From Roseibium denhamense (GTDB taxonomy: Bacteria > Pseudomonadota > Alphaproteobacteria > Rhizobiales > Stappiaceae): DNA of 64,000 bases. Within the stretch, counting starts at the first letter, position 1. Each line of letters starts with the position of its first letter. A program made the position numbers and the translations under genes. The notes beneath the pieces are model-generated. The model ran no database searches. It was given only the letters and a program-made list of their open reading frames with translations, and was not told where the DNA came from. Location: assembly GCF_009711415.1 (NCBI RefSeq), contig NZ_SMLZ01000112.1:173733-237732 (forward strand). Reading direction: 5' to 3'. Positions 1 through 8,516 of the stretch are shown in pieces.

Positions 1-658
1 CGTCGTTGGAGGCGACAACGGCGTCGACATTGTTGTCATTGGCGGTCAGAATCTGTTCCATGTTCCGCTGCGCGTTAGCCGGCAACCAGCCGTCCGTATA
101 GGCTTCACCAACGATCTTGATGTCACCAGAGTCGATGGCTGCCTGCAGGACTTCCTGCTGACCACCGCGCAGGAAGTCGGCATTCGGGTCGGTCGCAGAC
201 CCCTTGATCATCACATAGTTGCCTTTTGGCGCTGCCGCGAACACTTCGGCAGCCTGCATCCGGCCAACTTCAACGTTGTCGAACGTGAGATAGAACGCGC
301 GCTCGTCATCGATCAGGCGGTCATAGCCAACAACGGGGATGCCTTCATCAGCAGCAGCTTGAACAGCCGGGCCGATTGCCTGGGCGTCCTGCGCCAGGAT
401 GATCAATGCGTTTGCGCCTTGAGCGATCAAGGCCTCAACATCGGACAGCTGTTTTGCAGACGAGGATTGAGCGTCAGCTGAAATATACTGGGCACCGGCT
501 GCCTCAAGGGCGCCTTTGATGGCTGCCTCATCGGTCTTCCAGCGTTCTTCCTGGAAATTGGACCAGCTTACGCCAACAACAATGTCATCCGCATTGGCTG
601 CTGTAAGCGCGGTTGCGGACAGCAGGGCGCCCGCCAGCAAAGTGGTAATCTTACGCAT
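1..658 (-). CDS. xylF: Xylose-type sugar ABC transporter, periplasmic substrate-binding protein (3' end outside window)
   Basis: Only the N-terminal ~219 residues are present; the gene runs off the left edge. The start (complement of 656-658) follows a strong GGAGGAAACATCACG ribosome site. The first ~22 residues form a signal peptide ([20 protein letters not shown], then AANA before the mature [20 protein letters not shown]). The mature fold is a type I periplasmic sugar-binding protein. The '[12 protein letters not shown]' opening and the 'GYDRLIDD', '[11 protein letters not shown]' and '[15 protein letters not shown]' segments are what I know from XylF-like D-xylose binders. It would deliver sugar to an ABC permease and ATPase encoded further left. 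The divergent ROK regulator fits xylose control. Exact sugar specificity is inferred. Confidence 0.88.
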   Translation of the reverse strand, partial: MRKITTLLAGALLSATALTAANADDIVVGVSWSNFQEERWKTDEAAIKGALEAAGAQYISADAQSSSAKQLSDVEALIAQGANALIILAQDAQAIGPAVQAAADEGIPVVGYDRLIDDERAFYLTFDNVEVGRMQAAEVFAAAPKGNYVMIKGSATDPNADFLRGGQQEVLQAAIDSGDIKIVGEAYTDGWLPANAQRNMEQILTANDNNVDAVVASND

Positions 659-769
659 CGTGATGTTTCCTCCAATTGGCGAACCTCTTCTTTGAGTAGG
701 TGCGCCGCAAAATGCGTCTATGTTGCAGGCGCTCACTCCTGCGCCTCGATTAGGACAACCATATTGTTA

Positions 770-792
770 TTTTTTTTGGATCCCGAAAAAAA
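770..792. promoter_or_regulatory. AT-flanked palindrome, candidate ROK operator
   Basis: A run of eight T, a central GGATCC and then seven A form a nearly symmetric site between the divergent xylF-like and ROK genes. ROK regulators such as NagC and Mlc bind AT-tract palindromes with a GC core, so this is a plausible operator for the neighbouring repressor. The match is by general shape only. Nothing else is recognisable in the rest of the 659-925 spacer. Confidence 0.35.
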
Positions 793-925
793 GTTGCTCT
801 AAAGCGCCGCTCCTGTCAACATGGTTTTATAAATCTCTGTCTCACAGACCGAAAAAACCGGCAATCAGGCAGGAAAACCGGGAGAAACCCGGTGCGGAGG
901 AACCCATAGGAAGAGCTGAGCCAGC

Positions 926-2194
926 ATGACACGCAAGGCAGACCGGGATCAGATCCGGCGGCAGAACAGAAGTATTGTTCTACAAGCGCTGCGACGCAAA
1001 GGCCCGATGGCGCGGATCGACTTGGGCCAGCTCACGAGACTGAGTCCGGCCACGGTCACGGCCATTACATCCGACCTTCTCGACCAGCGCCTGATCGTCA
1101 GTCTTGAAACAGACGAACCCAAAACACCGCAGACACGGGGACGGCCTCGGACCCTGCTGCAATTGAACCCTGATGCCGTTTACACGATCGGGATCCGCCT
1201 ATCGGTCAATAACATCGACCTCTCCCTGGTCAATTTCGCCGGCGATGTCACCTACGGACAACGAACCCATTTTGACAGCGCAACGGAAAATGCAGCCACC
1301 TTTCCCGCTCTGCTGATCTCTGCCATCCAAGCTTTTCTTGAAGAAGCCGACATCGATGCGGAGCGGGTGCGCGAGATCGGCGTTGCAGCCCAGGGGGTTG
1401 TAGAGACCGAAACAGGACTGGTGTCTTGGAGCCCAGCTTTTGCCGGGCGGAAAATTCCAATCGTTTCCCCCCTTCAAAAGGCGTTTTCAGCAGAGTGTTA
1501 TGTCTCCAACGACACCAACATGATCACCGAAGCTCTGCATTGGTCCGACCCGGCACGCTATAGCGGAACGTTTGCCGTAATCATGCTCGACTACGGCGTC
1601 GGGATGGGTCTTTACCTGAACAACAGGCTGTTTTCCGGAGCCAGCGGAACAGCCGCCGAATTCGGTCATGCCAACCACCTGCCCGGCGGCGCGCTTTGCC
1701 GTTGCGGCAAGCGTGGGTGTCTGGAAGCCTATCTGTCGGACTATGCCCTGGTCCGCGCCGCCTTGCATTTGCCGGATACCACTGATCCTGCCTCGATCAA
1801 AGCGGGTGTGGAAGGTCTGGCGCGCCTGATCGCGGCGGCCGGAAGCGGGGATGAAAATGCGCTGAAGGCTTTTTATGAAGCCGGCAGGGTTCTTGGGTAC
1901 GGCCTTGCCCGTGTTGTTGCAATGATAGACCCCAAACGGGTCGTCTTGACCGGAGCTGCGATGCGCGCGTTCTCCTTCATGGAGAAGGGGATGTGGGAAG
2001 GTCTAGAAGAAGCGCTCGTGGAAGATCTGCGCAGCAATTTCTCCCTGGATGTCATGCCCTGGAACGAGGACTTCATCAGAACGGGCTTGATTGCCCAGTC
2101 GATGGAACGCCTTGACAAGGATTTCATGGGGCACGGCAGCGACGTGACCGAAAGGGCCGCACGCCCTGATGAAGCGGAGGAGCTATCCGCATGA
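926..2194 (+). CDS. ROK-family transcriptional regulator (XylR-like repressor)
   Basis: A 422-residue protein with an N-terminal winged helix-turn-helix (about residues 10-65, with 'SRSPATVTAIT'-type recognition helix LSPATVTAITSDLL) and a C-terminal ROK sugar-kinase-like domain. The ROK signature includes the zinc-site segment GHANHLPGGALCRCGKRGC followed by LEAYLSD. It is divergent from a xylose-type binding protein, the usual arrangement for a ROK repressor of a xylose operon, so sugar-responsive repression is the likely role. Its stop overlaps the next gene's start (ATGA at 2191-2194), which is odd for a regulator and couples it to a c-type cytochrome. The ATG at 926 has no strong ribosome site; an upstream 'GGAAGAGC' is the best candidate. 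Confidence 0.9.
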   Translation: MTRKADRDQIRRQNRSIVLQALRRKGPMARIDLGQLTRLSPATVTAITSDLLDQRLIVSLETDEPKTPQTRGRPRTLLQLNPDAVYTIGIRLSVNNIDLSLVNFAGDVTYGQRTHFDSATENAATFPALLISAIQAFLEEADIDAERVREIGVAAQGVVETETGLVSWSPAFAGRKIPIVSPLQKAFSAECYVSNDTNMITEALHWSDPARYSGTFAVIMLDYGVGMGLYLNNRLFSGASGTAAEFGHANHLPGGALCRCGKRGCLEAYLSDYALVRAALHLPDTTDPASIKAGVEGLARLIAAAGSGDENALKAFYEAGRVLGYGLARVVAMIDPKRVVLTGAAMRAFSFMEKGMWEGLEEALVEDLRSNFSLDVMPWNEDFIRTGLIAQSMERLDKDFMGHGSDVTERAARPDEAEELSA

Positions 2195-3618
2195 ACAACC
2201 AAACCTTGCTTTACTGCGTCGCTGGAGCCGTGTCCGGTCTGATGGTGACCACCGCCATTGCAAGCCCGGATCTTCCCCCCTGGAGCGAAAAGGCGATTGT
2301 TGAGGATGTCGATATCCAGGCGCTGGCTGCCTCTGGTGACGATCCGATTGCCGTGCTCCAGCCAATTGGAGAAGATCTCTTCACCGCCAAATTTACAGTT
2401 CTCGATGGGGCCGGGCGGCCCGATGCAACGGGAGCGATCCTGCCGACAAAAGTCCGCCGCCAATCCCATCTGACATTCCAAAGGCTCGCCGGTCTGGACG
2501 CGAATGCCTGCTCATCCTGCCACAATGAACCGGTTGTGGGCGGGGCGGGCTCCTTTACTGCGAATGTATTCGTGTCCGAAGGGTTCGAGAGCGCCGATTT
2601 TGATACGATCGATCCGCAGTTTTCCAATGAGCGCAACACCAATGCGCTTCAGGGCGCGGGCCTGATCGAGCTTCTCGCCCGTGAAATGACCGCTGACCTG
2701 CGAAAACAGCGCCAATCTGCGCTGGCCGGAGCGCGACAGTCCGGCGAACCGGAGACCGTTGCGCTGGTCACAAAGGGTGTGTCTTTCGGGCATTTGACAG
2801 CCTTTGCGGACGGGACCCTAGACGTGTCCCGGATTGAAGGTGTGGACCATGATCTGACGATCCGCCCCTTCAGCCAGAAAGGTGTTTTTACATCCCTGCG
2901 CCAATTCACTGTCAATGCAATGAACGCCCACCACGGCATTCAACCGGCGGAACGGTTTGGATCGGACTGGACTGGCACGGCCGATTTTGATGGAGATGGC
3001 TACCTCGACGAAATGAGCACTGGCCAAGTATCCGCCCTTGTCGCCTGGCAAGCAACGCTCCCTGCACCGGGCCGGAAGGACGATTTGCCGGAGGTCTGGC
3101 AAGACGCAGCGGACCACGGAGAGGATCTTTTCGCTGCAACCGGCTGCGCCTCCTGCCATCTGCCATCCTTGCCGCTGGACAGCCTAGTTTTCCTTGACCC
3201 CGGCCCATATGACACAGCGGGCACGCTGCGGCAGAGCGATGTGGAAACACCCTTGGTGCTCGATCTTGAGACGCTGGTTTGGGTCCAGTCCCTGCCACGT
3301 GACGAAAGCGGCCGCGTCCTCGTTCCCCTTTTCGGCGATTTGAAACGCCACAAGATCGCCGATGCAGCCAATGATACGCTTGGCAACGAGCTGCTGGCGC
3401 AGCGATTTGTTGCAAGGGATGTCTTCATCACCGCTGAGCTCTGGGGTGTCGGCAGTACGGCACCCTATGGACACCGCGGCGATCTGACGACCCTGCACGA
3501 GGTCATCATGGCGCATGGCGGCGATGCTGCGGACAGTCAAAAGGCCTATGCCGCGCTTGAAGAGGACGAACGCCAATATGTTCTGGCCTTTTTGCGCAGT
3601 CTGGAGATTTCCCAATGA
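2191..3618 (+). CDS. Di-heme oxidoreductase / cytochrome c peroxidase-like protein (DUF1111 family), periplasmic
   Basis: A 475-residue protein with an N-terminal signal-like segment (LLYCVAGAVSGLMVTTAIAS) and two covalent heme motifs, CSSCH at 107-111 and CASCH at 319-323. The end ('WGVGSTAPYGHRGDLTTLHE', near residue 420) is typical of the di-heme 'thiol oxidoreductase' family. It should be an exported electron-transfer protein or peroxidase; its substrate is unknown. ATGA overlaps on both sides tie it to the ROK regulator upstream and the CRTAC1-like protein downstream, so the three are probably cotranscribed. Maturation would need the cytochrome c assembly system, which is not in this window. 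Confidence 0.88.
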   Translation: MNNQTLLYCVAGAVSGLMVTTAIASPDLPPWSEKAIVEDVDIQALAASGDDPIAVLQPIGEDLFTAKFTVLDGAGRPDATGAILPTKVRRQSHLTFQRLAGLDANACSSCHNEPVVGGAGSFTANVFVSEGFESADFDTIDPQFSNERNTNALQGAGLIELLAREMTADLRKQRQSALAGARQSGEPETVALVTKGVSFGHLTAFADGTLDVSRIEGVDHDLTIRPFSQKGVFTSLRQFTVNAMNAHHGIQPAERFGSDWTGTADFDGDGYLDEMSTGQVSALVAWQATLPAPGRKDDLPEVWQDAADHGEDLFAATGCASCHLPSLPLDSLVFLDPGPYDTAGTLRQSDVETPLVLDLETLVWVQSLPRDESGRVLVPLFGDLKRHKIADAANDTLGNELLAQRFVARDVFITAELWGVGSTAPYGHRGDLTTLHEVIMAHGGDAADSQKAYAALEEDERQYVLAFLRSLEISQ

Positions 3619-5288
3619 TTCGACGCACATTGGCGGCCGCGACGTGTCTCCTTCTCTCCGGATCACCCTCTTCACTCGCGGCAGACAGCTCGAAACCACC
3701 TGAGGCCCTGGCACCAATTCCATCTTTCACGGAGGAAGCGCAACAAGCCGACGTGACCCATGTCTACGACGGCGCGTGGGAGTTTTTTGTTGGCGGCGGC
3801 ACGGCCATTTTCGACTGCAATGACGACCGCAGGCCTGACCTGTTTCTGGCTGGCGGCAGCAACCAGGCCCGGCTTTTTCAAAATGAAAGCATCACCGCTG
3901 GTCCGCTCAAGTTCAAAGAAGTCGATACAGGCGTTTCCGACCGCAGTCTCGGACGCGTGCTTGGTGCCTATCCGATTGATATTGATAACGACGATCATCT
4001 GGATCTCGTCGTGCTGCGTCTGGGTGAAAACCTCCTCCTCAAGGGTTTGGGAGATTGCCGCTTTGAAGTGATGAACCGAAGCCTTGCCTTTGAAGGCGGG
4101 CGGGAATGGACAACAGCGTTTTCGGCAACCTGGGAGGAAGGCAGCACCTATCCCACACTCGCTTTCGGAAATTATGTCGACAGGTCGGCGCCCGGATCAC
4201 CGTGGGGGACCTGTCACAACAACTTTCTCTTCCGCCCGGACGCCGATAGTGAAGCGCTGCTCTATCGCGAACCAACACGCCTTTCGCCAGGGTACTGCAG
4301 CCTGTCGATCCTCTTCACCGACTGGAACCGTTCAGGCGAGGCTTCCCTGCGGATTTCCAATGACCGGCACTATTACCGGGGCGGCCAGGAGCAGCTCTGG
4401 GCCGTTCCGGCGAACCGGCCGCCGCGCCCCTATCGCCGTAGCGATGGCTGGCAGCATCTGAAAATCTGGGGCATGGGCATCGCCTCCATTGATCTCAATG
4501 TAGACGGCTTTCCCGAATATGCGCTGACAAGCATGGGCGATACGAAACTGCAGACCCTCGATCTGGAAAGCGATGATACGCTGCCGGTCTTCGAGGATAT
4601 CGCCTTCAATCTGGGGGTCACCGCGCACCGCCCCTACACGGGTGACGACCTAAAACCCTCCACCGGATGGCACTCGGAGTTCCAGGACGTCAACAATGAT
4701 GGGCTTTGGGATCTCTTCATTGCAAAAGGCAATGTCGAGGCCATGCCGGATTTTGCCGCCTATGACCCCGATAACCTCCTGCTCGGCCAATGGTCGCGGA
4801 CTTTCGCCGAAGCTGGAAAAGATGCCGGAATTGCGCTCGACCGCCGGGGCCGCGGCGGTGGCCTTGCGGATTTCAACGCTGACGGGCTGCTCGACCTCAT
4901 CGTTGTGAACCGCAGTTCCCCGGTCAGCCTCTTCCGTAACACCGGCGCAGGAACGGCCGCAGACCCGCGCCCGCTTGGCAATTGGCTCGCAATTGATGTG
5001 AGGCAGCCTGCGCGGTTTAACGGGCGGGCTGTTGGCGCAAAGATCAGTGTGAAAACGGGAAACCGTACCCTGGTCAAAGACATTCAGGTTGGCGGCGGCC
5101 ACGCATCGGGACAACTGGGGTTTGTGCATTTCGGCCTTGGCGTGGCCGAACGGGCAAATGTTCGCATTAAATGGCCGGATGGCGACTGGAGCCACGGCTA
5201 CCGGGTTTTCGCAAACAGCCATGTTGTCATTGAGCGGGGCACAGAGAAGGCCAAGCTCTGGTACCCGCCAGGGGCGTCCAACCCATAG
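3615..5288 (+). CDS. CRTAC1-type FG-GAP/VCBS repeat protein with ASPIC/UnbV domain, secreted
   Basis: A 557-residue protein beginning with a signal peptide (MIRRTLAAATCLLLSGSPSS, cleavage near LAA-DS). It has at least five FG-GAP-like calcium-binding loops of the D-x-N/D-x-D-G type (FDCNDDRRPDLF, IDIDNDDHLDLV, IDLNVDGFPEYA, DVNNDGLWDLF, DFNADGLLDLI). The C-terminal ~90 residues look like an ASPIC/UnbV domain (NGRAVGAKISV ... HFGLG ... VRIKWPDG). The fold is an extracellular or periplasmic beta-propeller of unknown function. It is translationally coupled to the di-heme protein before it, suggesting the two act together in the periplasm. There is no clear terminator immediately after it. Confidence 0.86.
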   Translation: MIRRTLAAATCLLLSGSPSSLAADSSKPPEALAPIPSFTEEAQQADVTHVYDGAWEFFVGGGTAIFDCNDDRRPDLFLAGGSNQARLFQNESITAGPLKFKEVDTGVSDRSLGRVLGAYPIDIDNDDHLDLVVLRLGENLLLKGLGDCRFEVMNRSLAFEGGREWTTAFSATWEEGSTYPTLAFGNYVDRSAPGSPWGTCHNNFLFRPDADSEALLYREPTRLSPGYCSLSILFTDWNRSGEASLRISNDRHYYRGGQEQLWAVPANRPPRPYRRSDGWQHLKIWGMGIASIDLNVDGFPEYALTSMGDTKLQTLDLESDDTLPVFEDIAFNLGVTAHRPYTGDDLKPSTGWHSEFQDVNNDGLWDLFIAKGNVEAMPDFAAYDPDNLLLGQWSRTFAEAGKDAGIALDRRGRGGGLADFNADGLLDLIVVNRSSPVSLFRNTGAGTAADPRPLGNWLAIDVRQPARFNGRAVGAKISVKTGNRTLVKDIQVGGGHASGQLGFVHFGLGVAERANVRIKWPDGDWSHGYRVFANSHVVIERGTEKAKLWYPPGASNP

Positions 5289-5546
5289 ATCCCCGGGCAG
5301 CACTTCGCTGCGATGAGGCCAATTGTGGCGGAAGAAACGGGCTGACAGCAGCACCCTTGGGACTGCGGCAAGCACCGAATAACCCTTGTTGGGCCAAGGC
5401 TGAACGCCCGCCCCGCGTAGGCACTGCCCGTTCAATTTTCTTCTAGAAAGCCACGTTCTATCCGGTGAATAGCGCCATTTTGGCTGATTGAGCCGTTACG
5501 CCAAAAATTTAAGCACGCCCAAAATATAGACTAAACCACTGATGTT

Positions 5547-5565
5547 TCAGCAATATTATTGCTGA
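5547..5565. terminator. Hairpin followed by T-run between the CRTAC1-like gene and preT (terminator or palindromic site)
   Basis: TCAGCAAT-att-ATTGCTGA is a perfect 8-bp inverted repeat followed by GTTTTT. It could terminate transcription from the upstream operon, though its stem is AT-rich and it lies 260 bp past the stop, so it could instead be a protein-binding palindrome. In the remainder of the 5289-5702 spacer I recognise only the RutR-like site listed separately. Confidence 0.4.
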
Positions 5566-5601
5566 GTTTTTCCCTCCAGTTTTTAATTGTTCTAAAAATA
5601 T

Positions 5602-5617
5602 TTGACTAACTGTTCAA
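5602..5617. promoter_or_regulatory. RutR-like palindrome upstream of preT
   Basis: TTGACTAACTGTTCAA agrees with the published RutR consensus TTGACCAnnTGGTCAA at 12 of the 14 fixed positions; the two differences are symmetric (C to T and G to T). It lies about 85 bp before the preT start. RutR is the TetR-family uracil-responsive regulator of pyrimidine catabolism, which fits the preTA genes downstream. Confidence 0.6.
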
Positions 5618-5702
5618 ATTTTTGCCCAATACCGGCACGAGCACCCTCAAACAACGAAGGATGCCGTTCCCAAAAACGATCGCCAACCTTCCGGAGATCT
5701 TC

Positions 5703-7049
5703 ATGACCCAGACCAAAGCCGGCCCGGATATTGCCGCCGGACGCTTGCCTCAGGAAGCCTACGCTGACAACTTCAGCGACCTGCATCCGCTCCTGGAACC
5801 GCACGAGGCACAGGTCGAGGCAGACCGGTGCTACTTCTGTTACGATGCGCCTTGCATGCAAGCATGCCCGACCAGCATCGACATCCCCCAGTTTATCCGC
5901 CAGATCTCGACGGGCAATCCGACCGGATCGGCGAAGACCATCTTTGACCAGAACATTCTCGGCGGCATGTGCGCCCGGGTTTGCCCAACAGAAACCTTAT
6001 GCGAGCAGGTCTGCGTGCGCGAAGTCGCGGAAGGCAAACCGGTAAAAATCGGTCAGCTGCAGCGCTATGCGACCGATCATTACATGGCCGAAAATGAAAC
6101 GCAGCCCTATCAGCGGGCAGCCAGCACAGGCAAGAAGGTTGCCGTGGCGGGCGCCGGCCCGGCTGGTCTCGCCTGCGCACACCGCCTCGCCATGCACGGT
6201 CATGACGTGACCCTGTTCGATGCGCGCGAAAAGCCGGGCGGCCTGAACGAGTTCGGCATTGCGTCCTATAAATCAGTCGACAATTTCGCAGCCCGTGAAG
6301 TCGAGTTCGTCCTCTCGATCGGCGGAATTGACCTTAAGACCGGCATGCGCCTTGGTGACAATCTGAACCTCGCCGATCTGCGCGCGTCCTACGATGCCGT
6401 GTTCCTCGGCATTGGCCTGGGCGGCGTGAATGCGCTTGGCCTCGACGGCGAAGACAAGGGCGGCTCTCTGGATGCTGTCGACTATATCGCCAACCTGCGC
6501 CAGGCCGACGATCTCGGGAAACTTCCGGTTGGCAGGCGTGTCGTCGTCATCGGCGGCGGAATGACCGCGGTTGATATTGCTGTTCAGACCAAACTTCTTG
6601 GCGCCGAAGACGTGACCATTGCCTATCGGCGCGGTCAGGACCGGATGAACGCATCCGAATATGAGCAACATCTCGCTCAGACAAATGGCGTCAAAATCAT
6701 GACCTGGGCACAGCCGAAGGCACTTGTGGCTGCAAACGGCTCGGTCACGGGGATTGAACTGGAACGGACACGGGATCAAGATGGCTCCCTCACCGGAACC
6801 GGTGAAACCGTAACGCTCGAAGCTGACATGGTCTTCAAGGCCATCGGCCAGACCCTGGTGGACACGGATCTCGGTGGCGCCCTGACCCTCGAAAAGGGCC
6901 GGATTGTGGTGGACGCGGACCGCAAGACCAGCCTCGACGATGTGTGGGCGGGCGGCGACTGCGTTGCCGGCGGCGAAGACCTCACGGTCGCAGCCGTCGA
7001 AGACGGCAAGATCGCCGCGGAAGCCATCAACGCCGCGCTGAGCGCCTGA
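5703..7049 (+). CDS. preT: NAD-dependent dihydropyrimidine dehydrogenase, PreT subunit
   Basis: A 448-residue flavoprotein related to the glutamate synthase small subunit. It has N-terminal Fe-S cysteine clusters (CYFCYDAPCMQACP, then GGMCARVCPTETLCEQVC) and two dinucleotide folds (VAVAGAGPAGLACAHRLA for FAD, VVVIGGGMTAVDIA for NAD(P)H). The C-terminal 'VWAGGDC' closes the FAD domain. With PreA it reduces uracil and thymine to their 5,6-dihydro forms, the first step of reductive pyrimidine breakdown, in the cytoplasm. I chose the ATG at 5703 because GGAG lies 8 bases upstream; an in-frame ATG at 5622 would add 27 residues lacking family character and would overlap the RutR-like site's immediate downstream region. 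preA follows after 19 bp. Confidence 0.92.
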   Translation: MTQTKAGPDIAAGRLPQEAYADNFSDLHPLLEPHEAQVEADRCYFCYDAPCMQACPTSIDIPQFIRQISTGNPTGSAKTIFDQNILGGMCARVCPTETLCEQVCVREVAEGKPVKIGQLQRYATDHYMAENETQPYQRAASTGKKVAVAGAGPAGLACAHRLAMHGHDVTLFDAREKPGGLNEFGIASYKSVDNFAAREVEFVLSIGGIDLKTGMRLGDNLNLADLRASYDAVFLGIGLGGVNALGLDGEDKGGSLDAVDYIANLRQADDLGKLPVGRRVVVIGGGMTAVDIAVQTKLLGAEDVTIAYRRGQDRMNASEYEQHLAQTNGVKIMTWAQPKALVAANGSVTGIELERTRDQDGSLTGTGETVTLEADMVFKAIGQTLVDTDLGGALTLEKGRIVVDADRKTSLDDVWAGGDCVAGGEDLTVAAVEDGKIAAEAINAALSA

Positions 7050-7068
7050 ACGGCCGAGGGAGAGACAC

Positions 7069-8382
7069 ATGGCTGATCTGACGACAAATTTTATCGGCAT
7101 CAAGTCGCCGAACCCGTTCTGGCTGGCCTCTGCGCCGCCAACAGACAAGGAATACAACGTTGTCCGCGCCTTTAAGGCCGGCTGGGGCGGCGTTGTCTGG
7201 AAGACGCTTGGCGATGGCGACCCGGTCGTCAATGTCAACGGCCCGCGCTACGGCGCCATTCACGGCAAGGACCGGCAGCTGATCGGACTCAACAACATCG
7301 AGCTGATCACCGACCGTCCGCTGGAGGTGAACCTTCGGGAGATCAAGCAGGTCAAGCGCGATTGGCCTGACCGTGCACTCGTCGTCTCGCTGATGGTCCC
7401 CTGCGAAGAGCAGAACTGGATTGACATCCTCAAGGCTGTTGAAGACACCGAAGCGGACGGGGTTGAGCTGAACTTCGGCTGCCCGCACGGCATGAGCGAA
7501 CGCGGCATGGGTTCCGCTGTCGGCCAGGTGCCGGAATATATCGAGATGGTCACGCGGTGGGTGAAAAAGCACTCCCGAATGCCCTGTATCGTCAAACTGA
7601 CGCCGAACATTACCGATATCCGCAAACCGGCTCAGGCCGCAAAAGCGGGCGGTGCGGACGCGGTTTCCTTGATCAATACAATCAACTCGATCGTCAGCGT
7701 CGATCTGGATGCCATGTCACCGGCCCCCATGGTCGACGGCAAGGGCGCTCATGGCGGCTACTGCGGCCCGGCCGTAAAACCAATCGCACTCAACATGGTT
7801 GCGGAAATCGCCCGGGATCCGGAAACACATGGCCTGCCGATCTCCGGTATTGGCGGCGTGACCACATGGCGCGATGCGGCCGAGTTCATGGCGCTTGGTG
7901 CCGGGTCCGTTCAGGTCTGCACCGCCGCGATGACCTACGGCTTCAAGGTGGTTGAGGACATGATTGAAGGCCTCAGCGACTGGATGGACCAAAAAGGCTA
8001 TACGTCGGTTGACCAAATCGTCGGGCGGGCGGTTCCGAACGCGTCCGATTGGCAGCATTTGAACCTCAACTACATCGCCAAGGCCAAGATCAATCAGGAT
8101 CTGTGTATTGAATGTGGCCGCTGCCACATTGCCTGCGAGGACACCTCGCACCAGGCAATTACCAATATGGTCGACGGCGTGCGCAAGTTCGAGGTGATCG
8201 ACGAGGAATGCGTCGGCTGTAACCTTTGCGTCAACGTTTGCCCGGTCGAGAACTGCATCACCATGGAGCAGATGGCCCCCGGGACGGTTGACCCGCGCAC
8301 CAACAAGGTCGTGGAAGAGAAATACGCCAACTGGACAACCCATCCAAACAATCCGATGGCGGTGCAGGAAGCAGCTGAGTAG
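7069..8382 (+). CDS. preA: NAD-dependent dihydropyrimidine dehydrogenase, catalytic PreA subunit
   Basis: A 437-residue protein with a dihydroorotate-dehydrogenase-like FMN barrel (about residues 1-310: NPFWLASAPPTDKEYNVVRA, ELNFGCPHGMSERGMG, VKLTPNITDI) and a C-terminal ferredoxin domain with two 4Fe-4S motifs (CIECGRCHIAC and CVGCNLCVNVCPV, about residues 345-395). This is the subunit that binds and reduces the pyrimidine. A GAGGGAGAGACAC ribosome site precedes the ATG. It is cotranscribed with preT and followed by a clear rho-independent terminator. Dihydropyrimidinase and beta-ureidopropionase, needed for later steps, are not seen in this window. Confidence 0.94.
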   Translation: MADLTTNFIGIKSPNPFWLASAPPTDKEYNVVRAFKAGWGGVVWKTLGDGDPVVNVNGPRYGAIHGKDRQLIGLNNIELITDRPLEVNLREIKQVKRDWPDRALVVSLMVPCEEQNWIDILKAVEDTEADGVELNFGCPHGMSERGMGSAVGQVPEYIEMVTRWVKKHSRMPCIVKLTPNITDIRKPAQAAKAGGADAVSLINTINSIVSVDLDAMSPAPMVDGKGAHGGYCGPAVKPIALNMVAEIARDPETHGLPISGIGGVTTWRDAAEFMALGAGSVQVCTAAMTYGFKVVEDMIEGLSDWMDQKGYTSVDQIVGRAVPNASDWQHLNLNYIAKAKINQDLCIECGRCHIACEDTSHQAITNMVDGVRKFEVIDEECVGCNLCVNVCPVENCITMEQMAPGTVDPRTNKVVEEKYANWTTHPNNPMAVQEAAE

Positions 8383-8410
8383 GGACGTTTCCGTCTCAAC
8401 CAACTTCGAA

Positions 8411-8446
8411 AAACCGCAGGTGGTCTCAGCACCTGCGGTTTTTTTG
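8411..8446 (+). terminator. Rho-independent terminator after preTA
   Basis: AAACCGCAGGT pairs perfectly with ACCTGCGGTTT (11-bp stem, 9-base loop) and runs into TTTTTTT. It sits 28 bases after the preA stop and separates preTA from the carrier gene downstream. Confidence 0.92.
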
Positions 8447-8516
8447 TTCAGCACCTTTTGCAATCGCAAACATGCCCGGTTAGCGTAAGCGAAAAGGGTT
8501 CACCGGGCAGGGTTTC

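Noticed and set aside
720..929. 69-codon rightward ORF just before the ROK gene
   Set aside because: It spans the divergent promoter region and the AT-flanked palindrome, has no ribosome site and has random-looking composition.
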